Part shown: positions 11,696-25,264 of the stretch, piece by piece | How positions within the stretch are numbered: the stretch's first letter is position 1 | How the letters are laid out: each line of letters opens with the position of its first letter | Assembly (NCBI GenBank): GCA_003993805.1 | Contig: RSEF01000031.1 | Coordinates: 17,370,144-17,434,143 of the forward strand | Source of the DNA: Himantopus leucocephalus | Lineage: Eukaryota > Chordata > Aves > Charadriiformes > Recurvirostridae | DNA length: 64,000 nt | Direction: 5' to 3' | Made by a program: the position numbers and the translations under genes | The notes under the pieces: generated by a model | What the model saw: the letters and a program-made list of their open reading frames with translations, nothing else | Told to the model about the DNA's origin: nothing | Database searches by the model: none

Positions 11696-14600
11696 GATGG
11701 TGTCAAAAGCAATCATAAATAGCAAAATTTTGCATAGACTAATCAAAACTAGACACTAAAATGTCTACACACACTATATTAGCGAAACAACTGCAAATGA
11801 GGAACACATAACTGAAATCACCTTTTGTATGTGTTTAATTCCCAGGCAGATGGAGTGTTAGATGCATAATAAGGTGAATTACTTAAAATGAATAATTATT
11901 TGACTACCTCTAATCACAGTCTAGCTTATTCAACACAGCTTTTGATTATGTTTACAACTGGGCGATACCGTGTGCAGCTCCACCAAATGAATAAGCTACT
12001 CAAGCCTGCCACAAGAGATGTAAGAAATGGGGCTGTGCTATCAGTCAGCTGCGGCACCACTGGGCTGGCTGGCTGCCCATTCCCTGCCTTCGCTGTAAAT
12101 CCACATTCCTCTGCTGCTGCTCAGCATAAGAATAAAGCCAATCTATTTACAGACAGCAGCAACCTCTTTCAAGATTTGCATGCACAAAGGTGATAAAATT
12201 ACTTCAGAAAGAAGAGTAAGACTGGATTAGAAATCCCCTGCTTGCCTCATTTTTTTAAGCAGAGCCAGTTTCTCTCATGTGCGTAGAGGAAATAAAAATC
12301 TTGTCCTCTATGAAAACGCCTCAATAAAACAGTCTATTTGTTGTGCCCGTGTGTCACCCTGCAGCACTGTAAAGGAAAAAATTATAGATGCGTAGACCTC
12401 AGCATCCCGAACAGACAAGCAAAGACCTTCTTGAAATGCCATGGCCTTCCCCTTCACTTCCCTCTTCTGCAGCAAACACTCCTGTAATAAGACAACACAA
12501 TTGTAAGGTGTGCTCAGCTGCAAGACCAGGTGGCCCTCTGGAAACAAGGTTGAAAGCAGCCGGCAATGCATACTGCAAAAACTAAACCCAAGAAGGTTAC
12601 CGCCGTATGGTCATGCCAGCGCGCCTACGTATTGGGCTGGGCTGCGTCTTTCCTTTGGGGTCCACCATCTAGATTCCACAGTCCAGCAGAAGAGATTCTA
12701 GTAAAACACTTCAGTCCCTTTTTCATTCAGTTTTATAAACTGCTTCCTTAAAGGATTTTGAAGTTTATACACTCATCTTGGCTACATACCACAGTGGGTG
12801 GATTCCCAGCTAAACGCTTCAGGGCTATATTGGTTCGAGCTATTCCCAATAACCCTAATGTTGCTCTTGAATTTTCATCTGTTGTCACAGACTTGCTCTT
12901 TCTTTGTCAAGGCTTATACTGCCCTAATACCACGGTCAACATCCCTCTTAATGCTTTGTTCTTCTAATAGGAATAATCCTCTTACATGGTTCCTTCTAAT
13001 ACTTTATTCTGGCATTAGTAATATGCAAATACTGAGCTGCGGATTATTATATTCTACTTTTGCTGGCTGTTTTCCTGAGAAATGTATTCTATTTATGGCA
13101 CATGTTGACACAGCTGGTTCCAATTTTCCTTCTCATGCACAGCAATTTGGGGAAGCCTGCCATACGGCTGTATGTAAAAGCAATCATGCCAGGCTTTTGT
13201 TTCAGAGAGCACCCCAGCCTATGGGTGCTTTCTACTGCCTGGGGAAGCGACCCTTATGTTTGCTTGCCAGATTGTCCTCAGCTTCCTCAGCAGATGTGTA
13301 GACCCGTCACTGGGGTCATGGCCAAGGATAATACTGAGAGGGAGACAATGCTTCTCCAGCCTAAGGCCTTGTTCTCCACCCACTATTCTGGAATAGGAGT
13401 GTACACACATGGAGTTAATCAGGGGTAAGTCCCTATGCAGACAGGCCCTCACACTAAACACACCACTCTGCAGGATGCTGAGGCCTCTAACCACATCCTG
13501 GGTACTAGATGTTCACCACAGATTCACTCAGCACTGTGCCTTCATGCTGCAATCGAAACCTGACCCTTCAATCTTAGCAAAGATCAAAGAGCACGTACCC
13601 AGAGCTCTGCTATTAACTTAAAGACCTTTTATGATGATTATTAATGTGATAGCTGTCATACTTCACCTGCACATTTAAAAAGCCTTTGACAATAACTGAT
13701 TCATCTTCACAGTACGACTGTAAAGAAGGTTATCAAATGTCTCATACTGTGAATACTTCACACCTATGTTTAATCTCTGTATGTGTATGTCAGGCAAACC
13801 ATGCTTCATTTTTCGCTTTCTAGCTGAGCTGACAAAACACTGGGGGTTTTGTGAGTTACTTTTTTTTTTGTGGGAAGGCATAGGGAGCGATTGGGAAAAT
13901 GATTCAATGTGATGACCCTCTGAATTCCTGTGGGACTCCATGTCCAAAGCATACTTTTTTCTACTTTCACATTTTTGGACAAAATTAAAGGCAAGGTTCC
14001 AAGTTCAATTCCCAGTTACTGCTGTGTAAAACTGGAGTAGCTCCACCAAAACCATGGGTATTACACTAGATTTAGGCTGCTCTGAGATCAGAATTTGGAC
14101 AGCAGGCTTTGTGGTCAGTGCTTGACTATAAAGCTTTTGAACTTGAGGGTTTTGTAATCATCTCTCCCAGAATTCTTTTCAGATGAACTTCGGAAGGCAC
14201 TTCAGACAATGCTGCATTTTTCTTTTAAAAATCTGTATTTTGGTTAGTGAGCAAATGTAAATGTCATCCTACAAGTACAAAGTAGAATAAAACTAGGGAA
14301 AGGAACCAGCAAATCTGGGTTACTCTCATTTGCTCTTTCACCGATACCCATATTTGGCTCTGCTCAGCAAATGTTAGAAATGGAATTACCCCCAAAAATT
14401 TTAATGAACATGTTAAATTAATTTCAGTTCAAAAATGGATAAAGTGACTTTTTATGCTTGCTTGGCAGGTTTTGCACTGGAGAAGCATTGGGTGGGACCC
14501 AAAATTTGAGGGCCTTTGAGTTGCATCATCCTTCAGGGCTTGGTCACGCCCCACAGTTCTCTTTTGCCTAGTCTTCCTCCTCCCAGCTGCAGTGTCACCT

Positions 14601-15706
14601 CTTGTGGTGTCCACAAACTGGCTGTGTAGGTGACAGCCCTGCCATGGGGATCTGTTGCAGGCCCTCTTTCCAGCACCAACACGGTCTCTGTCTCGAGCAC
14701 AGTCAGAGGCATTCCTCCCACGGCAGGTGAAGAGCTGACTCGTAGCAGCAATTTTTACTTCCTTTAATCTGTTGCCTATTAACACCTACTTCTGAGTATT
14801 GATTTGGGTACTGAGAAAAGAAAACAAATGGAGGCCATAAACAAACACTCAAGAGAACACTTCTCCTCACCCCTTCCTAGTCTCAGCTTCCCTTATGTTT
14901 GCCTAAGGTTGCAATCAGATGGCCCCAATTTCTTTGGTGAGGTGAAGGGCAGCACAAAAGGTTGAGTATAAGAGGGGATATAATGGCTTCTCCTGGACTG
15001 TCCAGAGGCCTGGCACCTGTTCAAAGCGATCAGAATCAAGAACACCATTGTATTATCAATAACTCCAATTACAGTCCTGGTAGGAAAAGCAATAATTAAT
15101 GTTGTGTCAGGGATAATAAAACATCCAACCATACCAGTGTGCATTAATCATCCACCCACTAGTCACAGGGATGTGGAAGCAATGTCTGTTTGTCTGTTCC
15201 TAAGATTTGTACCAGTAAGAGTTGTAATCATTAGCATCCTGCTCCTCTCCCAGGTGCTGGGAGAGGCAATATCATGCTGCCTAAGGACAAAAGCATCCCG
15301 AGGACTGCAGACCAGCTGCTGTGCACAGTCATCACAAAGCACTCCCTGGATGTAGTGTTTGCAGCAGGAGGGGCATTGTACAACCACTGACACAGTGGAA
15401 GGAGCTGGATATGTTGTTATTGCTTCACTTTTCGTGGTGTTCAGATAGGATAGGAAAACTATGAATCTCATTTATTTTTTTAAACCTCACAAATAAGAAG
15501 TCATCTGTAGTTTAATTTCTGCTGCTATGAGAAAGTCAGCATATGGTTCTTCCAAATTTTTGAGCCTTCAACAGCAGTCCAGAGTTTATTTATACTTTTC
15601 TCTCACTCTTGCCCTCCCTCTCACACACACGCACTCCACCCAGATCCTATGAGGCTATCTTTAGACTTGCAGGAAGTTTGAATAGTTACTGGAAATCACC
15701 AGCTAC

Positions 15707-15755
15707 TTTAATTTTAATTTTAATTTCAAGTCTTAAACAAAAACAAAAACAAAAC
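15707..15755. repeat. Paired simple repeats (TTTTAA)n and (AAAAC)n
   Basis: ATTTTAATTTTAATTT at 15707-15726 is followed after a few bases by AAACAAAAACAAAAACAAAAC at 15735-15755. Confidence 0.8.
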
Positions 15756-17053
15756 ACTGTAAACTGAAGTTTAGCTTATCATAAGCTATTAAAAATTTGC
15801 ATATGTCAGTGCAGTCTGGAGGCTTGTGAATTTTCATAAAAGCTTGAACTGTTTAACATCTAAGCTTTTTCTGGAAGTTTCACTGCTACCCTAGTCAGTC
15901 CCCTTTAGTATCCTGCTTTGCAATAACACACTGCCAATGGATATGACATAAGTTAAATAAATCCTGGGAAAGATTGAAGAATATCGCTAATGGGGAAAAT
16001 GTGATAGATCTAGTGGACACGCACCACAAGGTCCACGCCAGCTCTGGTAATTAAGAATGGAGGAGCACAGGGACAGGAGCAGAGGTGTAATGCCTGTTGT
16101 GAATTGTCTTGTCATCACTCAGCAATCGCTTCTACTGTTGGGTAACAAACGTTATCAAAGGCTCAGAGCAAAGCAGACATTGAGCTTTGCAACTAGCCAG
16201 AGCTTGAGTTAACTTTTGTGTGTTCATATGATTTATGTTAATTTGAATTAGTCTTTTATTCTCCACATTTTCTAGCATAGATACTATATTTCAGCCCTGA
16301 CATAGGCACTTCTACCCACACATTCAAGTATTAACATATGGAGGGTGTATTTTCAGGGTGACACATGAGTAAGCAGTTACATTTTTAGTTGGCTGTGCTG
16401 AAAATTTACGTTTTAAAGACTGCAGAGCATCTCATCATGTGGTGCAAGCTAGGCTTCACTGGTGTCTTTTCTAATTATGGATGTTGTCTTAAATTCTTGC
16501 TGCAGCACCAGGCTCCATCCAGTTGACATCTCCCCAATGGAAATAGCTAGTTTCCACATGCATTTTAATCTGAGATGTTGCTGTATGGCCCCATGGTTTT
16601 AATTACTTTGTTGTGATTTCTGCTTCCTTCACCATTTCTTTTTTTTCCCTTGGGAAATCTACATCCATATCCAACATCTGTCACCTACATAATTCTTGGG
16701 ATCAAAGGCTGATGTCATTACAGTTTCCAGCCACGTGTCGAGCGGCCAGTCAACCTGTGCGTCTCTTCCCCACACCTTATTTTTCTTCTGGTGAGAGTGA
16801 TGTGTTCTGTGCCTCACCACAGGTGGTGGGGTAAATCCTTTGCTTACACCTAGCACAGCCACAGCTCGTGCACTTCTTTCCCAGGGGTGTGCTGCCAAGA
16901 GGCAGCCCCATGGAGAAGGCCGTGGCCCCAACAAGTACTATGCAGTCTGTGCCTCCAGGCAAGGTCAATGTGAAGCATCCTACCATGGCTGGTTTATGCT
17001 TATTGCTGATAGCAGACCTGGAAGAAACTGGATGGATGGTAAAGCCTGAATTT

Positions 17054-17088
17054 AAAAAAACAAAACAAAACAAAGCAAAAAAAAAAAA
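17054..17088. repeat. A-rich simple repeat
   Basis: Seven A residues, then CAAAA units and a run of 12 A. It could be a mutated poly(A) tail of a retrocopy, but the upstream sequence (16860-17050) matches no gene that I recognise. Confidence 0.75.
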
Positions 17089-20000
17089 GATAGCTAAGTT
17101 CATCAGCCATTTAACCACTTCAGTTTTGCTTGCAAGGGGAAAGAAGCACTTCAGACCCTCATTAAGATACAGTTTTAAGTGTTTGTGCTTGCTACAGAAG
17201 CAGACCTGCGTGCTGCAAGGCATGCCCATTCAAATGAGCCAGCCCACTGCCACAAATTCCCTTTCACAAACTCTTGGATTTTCTTCATTTTTTCTTACCC
17301 CTCTCAGGGGAAATACAACTGCCTCTTAGATGTCAGCATTCAGATATAATGATGATAAATGCTGTATAAAAGATTAAGGCATCCAGAGTACATATGATGT
17401 GAAAAATTAGTCTCTTGCTAGCTATAGTGATCAAAAGTTTTATAGTACTTTTTGAAATCATAGGTGAGTTCACTCTCCTTTCCTGGTCACATTTCAAGTT
17501 AGCGAGCTCTTACTTTATGTAAAGTTTTCTATAGACCTGAAATTTTTCCCTTCACTTCTTCTTCTCCCAAGTTGAGCCCTTCAGTACTTGCTCAGTCCCG
17601 TTATGGAGATGTTTGGGTGATGGTAAACACTCACATAGAGGTGTAACTTGCAACCGAGTTATTATTCCTGTAAATGGTGACATGACTTCAATAAAATCAT
17701 ACCTTCTGCCATATTAGCCCCTTATGTACCTTCACCCATCTTGTTCACCTCTTACAAAACTTTCTTCCCCAGTGGTTGTTAGAACATTTTATTGTGGTTG
17801 TTCTTGCCATGTCTGAAATTCAAAGGCAGGGTAGCACAGTCACAAATAAAGGAAATGGTGATGTTGGATGGGTCAGTAGAAGGTGACATAAAGGAGTGTG
17901 AGATGCTACAAAGCCACTGTCCAGGTCTGAGCTGGAAATGCCCCTATCAAGGCAGAGTAAGATGGTCTGGGAGAAACGACGTACATTCTCTCTCACACTC
18001 CTGAGATCTGATTTCCCTGCTGCCCTATCCCAGCTGGTTTCCTCAGTATGTAGATGTTTGGATGTGGAGTTTATAGTACTGAGTGCCCATCCTAGCCCTT
18101 AATTACCCCAAGGCCCGAGATAGCATCTTAACCTTCTCCTAGCACATCATAAATGGGGGTCATGTTCCTGGGAATGTCCCAAGGTGCCATCAGCAAGGCC
18201 TGAAGTTTGCAGACTTCATGACTATTTCAAATACTCATTGAGGTGGGGATTGGGAAGTGGATTTGTTGTTCAAATAATGTTGCAGTCTGAGAGACGCTGA
18301 CCTTGTCAAAAGCTAATTATAGTTCTTTGAAGTACATAAAGGAAATAGAGTTAAAAGAAAAAAATGATGGTATGTAGATGGTACTGGTGGAACAGTATTC
18401 ATTTCCCTCCATTGTGATAACATGGATACAAAAAAATCCCAGTTTGACAGACAACAGCCATAACATGCTTCCACCACTATCTCCAGTTTTCATGTTTGTG
18501 TACTTTTGCTTACAAACACTCAGAAATTTCTCAACGGTGACTTTTTTCCTTTGCTTTTTGGCTTTTGCCGTTTTTCCTGCCATTTTTCTGCTGGTATTAT
18601 TCTTCCTATTTTCTCTTGAGGCCTTCTGTTATCTACTCACGGCTTCATATTATTTCCTCCCTCTTCACTCTATGCTTATTTTAGCTGCATTTTCCTTCCT
18701 CTTGCTCACTTTTTCTATCAATTTCCTATGTACTCCTATGTCTTCCTTGCTTTTCTCCACACTTTAGCTAGCTGTCTACTCAGAAGCCTCTAATATTTCG
18801 ACATTGTGATATGAATGTGAATCATCAAAAACATCTAGAAACCCAAACAGTTTCAGCCTCGTAGACAGTGTCCTCATCTGATTATGACAATCACAATATT
18901 TGCTACTACTTTCGATGATATTTTTTCCCTAAAATAGAAAATCAATTCCCTGTCTGGGTGCCGCACACAACCATGAAAACCTCCACATCAGCACAGAAGT
19001 ACGAGGAAGGAAAAGCCCCCGGGAGAGGTGACAGTATCTCTCCAACCAGCTCTGAGCCTGCAGAGATGACTTATGCCAGTCTAAACTGACAATGAATCCA
19101 AGGCTGTGCTTGAGGTAACCTCTTTGTGCCTTGTTATTGTCAGTAGATACGTGAGGAAACTGAGGTCAGGTCCAGGATTCTAATTTCTAAACAAAAATCT
19201 ATGAGAATTCAATACACTATTTCCACTTTTGTCAAAGCTCCAGTCAAGGCTTTCTCCTGCCTTGAGTTAGAGCTTCTTCTTCCCTAGTAACAAACCACAT
19301 CACACTTACAGTGACTTCCCTATAGGTAGGCTAATAGTAGAATGCATGCATGAATGCATGCTTTCTGCTTTTCTTTCTCCTCTACATCTCTGCATTATCT
19401 TCTATTTTCTGTATTTACCTGTTTCCTGGCTGTGAATATCAAAAGTGTAGAGGGATCATAATGAAATGAATGGAAGAATGCAGACTGCAAATAAAGCAAA
19501 TCAGAACATTACTAACTACTCTAGCAAGCTCTCTTGCACTCTGTATGGTTATGGCCAGTGAAATTGCACCCACATGGAAAAGGTCCACCTGAATTTAAGA
19601 TAAATTGCCCTCTTCTCTGTAGTTTGATTTCACATTGTAGAATTTGTGTTTTATCCCTGCTGCCCCATTTCATTGGGACTGCAAAAAGAGAAACCTCCAT
19701 TAAATCCCAGAGTTTACCAAAAAAAAATCCTATATGGGCATACTCTATGCCTTTGAAATATAGCGTGCAAAACTTTTTTACGGTGTATGGCTAATAATAT
19801 TGCTTCTGGAAATCCTGGTGTTGTAACAGAGAAAACATGTGGTTCGTTTTGCACAGCAAGCAACAGCATACTTTTTATCTCAGCTATGTCCCATAGGATT
19901 CAGCATTGTCAGCGGTCTGTGGAGCTTCCTGTAAAAGGAATATAAAGTTTTATCAAGATTGTTAAAATAGCTTAGTCAAAAGGATATTACTGTCTATAAA

Positions 20001-20521
20001 AATTGATGAGAAACTGCAGGTGTCCCTTCTATTGTGCTTTTTAATCCCTTGCAGCTCTGCACCTTGCAATCACACTGAAGTAGCTGAAACAGAGGAAAAG
20101 AATGGGGAAGTAAGCATAAAGTATATTCATATTGGCCAAAACCATAACATTTTCCATCCACAGCAGATATTTATAATGCAAATTTGGCATGCTTTACAAT
20201 TTTTTTTTGTTCATATTTTATTTTCTTTTTAATTATTTTTATCGAAAATCAGGGGTCTGATCCATCTGTTCTGCCGTCATCCTGATTCCCAGTGAGTTCA
20301 GTAGGGTTTAGAGTCCTTACTAAGGACAGATGCACAAAAAATGGCCAGCTACAAGCAGCTAAGAATTCACTCAGTAAATCTACTAAGAGTACTTATAAGA
20401 TACAACACATCCAAAAGTGTCAGTATTCTGAAGCTTGAAAATGTTCTATTATTACATCCACAGCCTAATCTTTAAAATATCTTTGCAGCTACTGTATGCT
20501 GTACAGTGGCTTGTGCATAGG

Positions 20522-20567
20522 TAATAATAAAATAATAAATATAAATAATAAATAATATACAATAAAA
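20522..20567. repeat. (AAT)n / (AATA)n microsatellite
   Basis: Imperfect repetition of TAATAATAAAATAATAAATA-type units over about 45 bp. Confidence 0.85.
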
Positions 20568-22779
20568 CCTAAACTGCAGCTGCATCTCAGTAGCTCATGG
20601 TATGACACCCAAAGGAGCTTTAGACCACCCAAGATGCCAGTAGGATTGTTAGCTCCTTTCAGAAAGGAAAGCGAACTAGAATTATTCTCACATATCCTCA
20701 GCTTTCAGCAATCAACAATCTAAAGCAAGACAAGTCTGAAAAGACAGATCATCCTTAATCCACTGCTTTGAGAATGCATATTGCTAGAGACACAGAAGAG
20801 TTCTTTATCTTAGAAAAAGAGACACATAATTTTCAACCAGTGATCTGTGTCCATTTGTGTGGGGGAATGTATGTGTGCTTCTCAGGGGTCCTGAAATGAT
20901 GACCGAGATAGCAAACACATACATGTTATATATCTCTTTACATATATATGAAATTTCTAAGGGGTCTGTACACATTCAGAAAAAAGAATGTAAAGGTTTG
21001 GGCATTGGAACAGACTGGAATAAAGATACTGGCTGACTTCCCATTAGGGGAAGGGTCATGAGCTGGACAGGATTTCAAGTGACATCCAGTATTCATGGCT
21101 TTGCAGTGACGTGGAATTGCTGGTCTGTAATTGGGATTGCAACTGGAAAACTTAAATTCCTGATGGTTTAACTCTATCACAGGACTGTTCTGAGTGCAGG
21201 AAAGTGTCATTGAGTGAAAGTGGACACCTTTTTGCTTTCCTGTGCTTTGTGGCTTGAACCCAAATTCCCACCAGGAATTAATTTATCCTGCTATAACCAC
21301 TATAAGAATCATTGCTTTTCAATTCAGCTCAATACTGACCAGGTACAAAGAACAGCCTGTGAAATGAGTGCACCAGCTTAGGGCTCAAGTATGTTGCTAA
21401 AAATATGCAAAACACCTCCCTGCCAAGGACCACTCTTTATTTCTTTTTTTGGTACGTGTAAAACTTCAAACTCCAGAGGTGGCCTGTCACACGCACTACA
21501 TCTAATGGAGAAGGCATGGTTGATATGTATTGTTTTAATGAATGGTTTAAAGGCAGAGTTCAAGTGTTTAATTTTATGGTCTTTATTTGTTTAAGTTGAA
21601 CCTTCTGCAGTATTTTAATCTATATGGCATGTCTTCATACCATGCAAGTAGACTGAAAAAGCTTTGGCATTTTTTCAGATGCAGCACTATGAAATAACCC
21701 CTTCTCAGGTGTTATCCAATGCTTTTTAGAAGTCATTCATTCCCTTTCTCCAAAGCTTTGATGTGAAGATGTATCTATACAATTGGATGAATCTTTAGAG
21801 AATGTGTTTGATATAAGTGCCAAGTCTTTACAGAAACCTTGCTTCAGAGATTGTGGGAGTGATATGAACAACTTTGAAGCTTTTTAAATGTTGATGTGAT
21901 ATTTAGCCAATATTTAAGCAGCTCACAATGAGTTCAACATAACCAAGAGAAATGTATTTTTCAAAGGAAAGGAAAACAGCCTGTGTAGAGTATCGTAGTG
22001 TGTCTACTTTCAGCTGGCACCTGCATGCAACACCAGTGTTTTTTAATAGATAGTATTTCATTTCTTACAAACAAGAGTCATCCAAAACCACAGCACTCTG
22101 AAATACTTTTTGACAATGGGAAAAGGGACTTCGTACCTTTTCTTAGCATTCTGGAAAAAAATTGGGGGATTAAATGAACTACCAGATTCTAAAGACTTTT
22201 TGAGGCTCCAGCATGTTGACTTTTATAGGTGAGGCTTCTCTTTTCCAGTTCAGACTTTCTGCTGGCCTACTTTACAGTGGCCAATTATAAACCCAGAAGA
22301 ATCCTCCTTCCCCTATCCAACTGCTGTCCAATAAATTTTTTGAGTTGTGTGTGTAATTTTTCAACTTGAGTAGTTCTAATGTTCAACATCACACTGTTAG
22401 AAATTTGATTTACATTACTTTATATTTATAAGGGTTACTCTTTTCATGCTTGTCATTGGTGTCATTGGAAGTGAATGATGCATTCATGGCAACTAATATC
22501 AACCAAAATACTAACCAAAACAACGATGCAGAAAGCTTGGATAATGTTATTACTTAAGCAAATTCAAACAGTAAATGTTTCTGTGTCAGGAAGCTGGAGC
22601 TAAACAAATGTGCATGATAAACGAGGAAACTATTTTTTTAGCGTTCTGGAGGAAATTGTCAGGAATGGTGATCTAATCAAATTAAATGACATGCCCTGTC
22701 AGTTCCCTGACTCAGTTTCCTCACAGTAAGACAGGAATACTTGTTGTCTACTTTCACATCCTACAGGATCTGCTAGATC

Positions 22780-23369
22780 TTGTGCACCGTCAGCAAGTTT
22801 GCCAATGATACGAAGCTGTTTGGTGAGGTAGACACGCTGGAGGCGAGGGATGCCATCCAGAGAGACCTGGACAGGCTGGAGAGGTGGGCCTATGACAACC
22901 TCATGAAGTTCAACAAGGCCAAGTACAAGGTCATACATCTGGGTCAGGGCAATCTCAAGCACAAATACAGGCTCGGCAGAGAATGGCTGGAGAATGGCCC
23001 TAAGGAGAAGGACCTGGGTGTGCTGATTGACGAGAAGCTNNNNNNNNNNNNNNNNNNNNNNNNNNNNNNNNNNNNNNNNNNNNNNNNNNNNNNNNNNNNN
23101 NNNNNNNNNNNNNNNNNNNNNNNNNNNNNNNNNNNNNNNGGACAAGGGGGAATGGCTTTAAACTGGAAGAGGGTAGGTTTAGTTAAACATTAGAAAGAAA
23201 TTTTTCAGTTTAAGGGTGGTAAGGCACAGGCACAGGTTGCCCAGAGAAGTTGTTGAGGCTCCATCCCTGGAGGTATTTAAGGCCAGGCTGGATGGGGCTT
23301 TGAGCANGGGGGTTGGAACTCAATGATCTTCAAGGTCCCTTCCAACCTAAACCATTCTATGATTCTATG
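22780..23369 (+). mobile_element. CR1 LINE, 3' part of reverse-transcriptase ORF plus 3' UTR, gapped
   Basis: The 5' part (22780-23039) is open and encodes the end of the CR1 reverse-transcriptase domain. The catalytic FADD box is present as FANDTK, so the second catalytic aspartate region is altered (FAND for FADD). It is followed by [27 protein letters not shown] and [11 protein letters not shown], all standard CR1 motifs. After a 100-N gap come the 3' UTR words AATGGCTTTAAACTGGA, CAGGTTGCCCAGAGAAG and CCTTCCAACCTAAACC. The element ends with two perfect ATTCTATG octamers (23354-23369). It is 5'-truncated and inactive. Confidence 0.95.
23040..23139. other. Assembly gap of exactly 100 N
   Basis: Positions 23040-23139 are all N, inside the CR1. 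In the CR1 consensus several hundred bases lie between the DEKL codons and the GNGFKL-like region where sequence resumes. The 100 N are therefore probably a fixed placeholder, not a measured length. Any reading frame crossing it is meaningless. Confidence 0.97.
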
Positions 23370-23700
23370 GTCTTCCTAGTTCCTGAGCATGATGGCACAG
23401 AGGCAGCCTCTGCTCCTGTGGCAAGACACGGCCATAAGTGTCACCCAGTGTTGATTTCTTTGTAGGACAGGGCCACAACATCTGCAAAGCATTCAGCCAA
23501 CCATCCTGACCCTACAACACTTCTCATATGGGTAAGAGCCACAAGAACCAGAGGTACAAGATGACCAGTGACCATACCAGAGGAGAGGGATATCCTGGAG
23601 GGGTTCTCAAGCAGAAACCACAGGCAGAGTCAACAGCTGCTCAGGTTTGCAGCCTGGGACAGAGCCAGGCTGTGCTGCATTGCACAGGGTGTGCCACTGG

Positions 23701-23785
23701 CCTCACCGCATCCCCATCCTCACCGCATCCCCATCCTCACCGCATCCCCAGCCTCACCGCATCCCCAGCCTCACAGCATTCCCAG
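23701..23785. repeat. 17-bp minisatellite, five copies
   Basis: Unit CCTCACCGCATCCCCAT, with the last base T in copies 1-2 and G in copies 3-5. The fifth copy has two further changes (CACAGCATTCCCAG). It is open in all three forward frames only because the unit lacks stops, so the overlapping frames at 23528-23845 are not genes. Confidence 0.95.
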
Positions 23786-25264
23786 GCTCGCTTCCTCCCA
23801 TTGCTGAGGACAGCAGCACGGCCTCATAGCCAGGCATTCAACTGAGCCCTGGGTGGGAATCCCACCTGAACTGCTTGAGAGCTGCCAATGACTTAGGAGA
23901 CAGCTGTAGGCCTTCCTTGTTCCAGCAGAAGGGCTTCCTATATTAGCTGCTCAGTACCAGAAATAGAAATAAATGTTTATCTTAGACATTAAAAATAGCA
24001 GATGCTGGGTTGATTGGGTCATAATTAGAGCAAAACCCAGGAAGACGCACAGGTTAATGTACAATGTGAACCAGATTTCCTTTCAGATTATATCTTGTTT
24101 GCATGGTGTAGGCTTTTAAGGTCATCTCCATCTGGGACACTGGATAATTCAATTAGAAGATTCACTTTGACTCAGGACCTCATTTATCTTTTGGAGATAG
24201 CACAATAAATCACAGCCATGTGAGCCACAGTACAAGACAGTTGCTCTGCCTTCCACCTTGCTCATTGATCAGACTGACAAGAGCACATCTGTCTCCAAGA
24301 TCTGGAGTTGGTCTTTGTTTCCCTGGCAGTCTGGCTCCAGGAGTGTGAGCAAGAGCCAAGCAACTGAAGCAGAAATAATACCAAGTAGGAAACAAGTCAT
24401 TTCCATGCCATTGGAAATGCATATGCAGGGAGCGACCATGTGTAGCCTGAAATTGTGTTTGTGAATAAATATTTCAGTTACCATTCTTAGTCTGAGTTTA
24501 TTGCTGGCAGTGGTCCTGTGCTGAACAGTGGTGTCGTTGAAGCTGAGCTTAGTATTCAAGCTCAGTTGAAAAATGACAGCAATGCATGTTTTCTGCCAAT
24601 TTTAATATAAGCTTAGCAGTTGACTATGGCAGTCTCTACACAAGTTATATTTTGGGGGTGGAGGGATTGTTTTGCAGAGCAAGTCAAGCAAGTGGAATTA
24701 ACCAGCTAGGCATCTCTATCAGCAAACATATTTTCTCTTACAGGGACTCCCCAAGGGACAACCCACTTGAATTTACAGGTTCATGAATTGCTGTATGTCC
24801 ATTATCTTCTCATGGCGAGGACTACCTGCTTTGAGGGTGGCACAGAATTCAACACGGATTTAGATAAATATAGAACTGTCCAATAAAGAAGATCCTGAAT
24901 GGACTCAGATGACTGAAAATATAGAACTATATAGACTGGGACTGGAAAGAGGCATTCAGAGGAGATATTATAGAAGTTGATAAGCTCATGAATACCATGA
25001 AAAGATTTGGGATTAGACTGTTTTCTTTTCCAATATCTGAACAAAGTACTTCTCAGTTATTCAGTCTTGCACTACAGGAACTTTACAATTACAAAAATTA
25101 CATACGTTTAAGACACAACTAAACGAAATCATGGCAGAGAAAGTCACCATGTGCTATCGAATAAAAAACCACTGCTTTGATTCTGAAAATCCCCAGATTG
25201 ATGGATACTGGGAGCATATGAACAAATATTATGTATGCATCCTCTGTTGATTTACATTTTGGGT
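23786..25264. other. Non-coding DNA
   Basis: Only short competing frames (up to 96 codons) are present, with no recognisable domain, RNA gene or repeat. Confidence 0.55.

Larger units (their letters stand above)
11696..22779. other. Long gene-poor stretch
   Basis: No intact gene can be supported over 11 kb. The longest frame is 167 codons at 12798-13301 on the plus strand; it overlaps an equally open 122-codon frame and has no domain, signal or splice context. A 129-codon frame at 18378-18767 is a by-product of a pyrimidine-rich tract. A moderately GC-rich patch lies at about 14530-14760. Microsatellites inside this stretch are listed separately. Confidence 0.55.

Noticed and set aside
12820..12850. 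TGGTTCGAGC string resembling a tRNA T-loop (B box)
   Set aside because: No matching A box upstream and no cloverleaf can be drawn around it.
12798..13301. 167-codon plus-strand frame, the longest outside the CSPG4-like gene
   Set aside because: It overlaps an equally open 122-codon frame, shows no domain, signal peptide, low-stop codon pattern or splice context, and lies in DNA with locally few stop codons.
16868..17329. 153-codon plus-strand frame with a Lys/Asn-rich middle
   Set aside because: The lysine-rich run is the translation of the A-rich simple repeat at 17054-17088, and an overlapping minus-strand frame of 150 codons is just as open.
18378..18767. 129-codon hydrophobic plus-strand frame resembling membrane segments
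   Set aside because: Phe/Leu richness follows from a pyrimidine-rich tract, the opposite strand gives a Lys-rich frame for the same reason, and no family motif is visible.
22699..23193. Open frames on both strands crossing the N gap
   Set aside because: They read through 100 N. The plus-strand part before the gap is CR1 reverse transcriptase and the minus-strand one is its shadow.
23528..23845. Three overlapping frames with His/Pro/Ser repeats
   Set aside because: All are translations of the 17-bp minisatellite in different frames.
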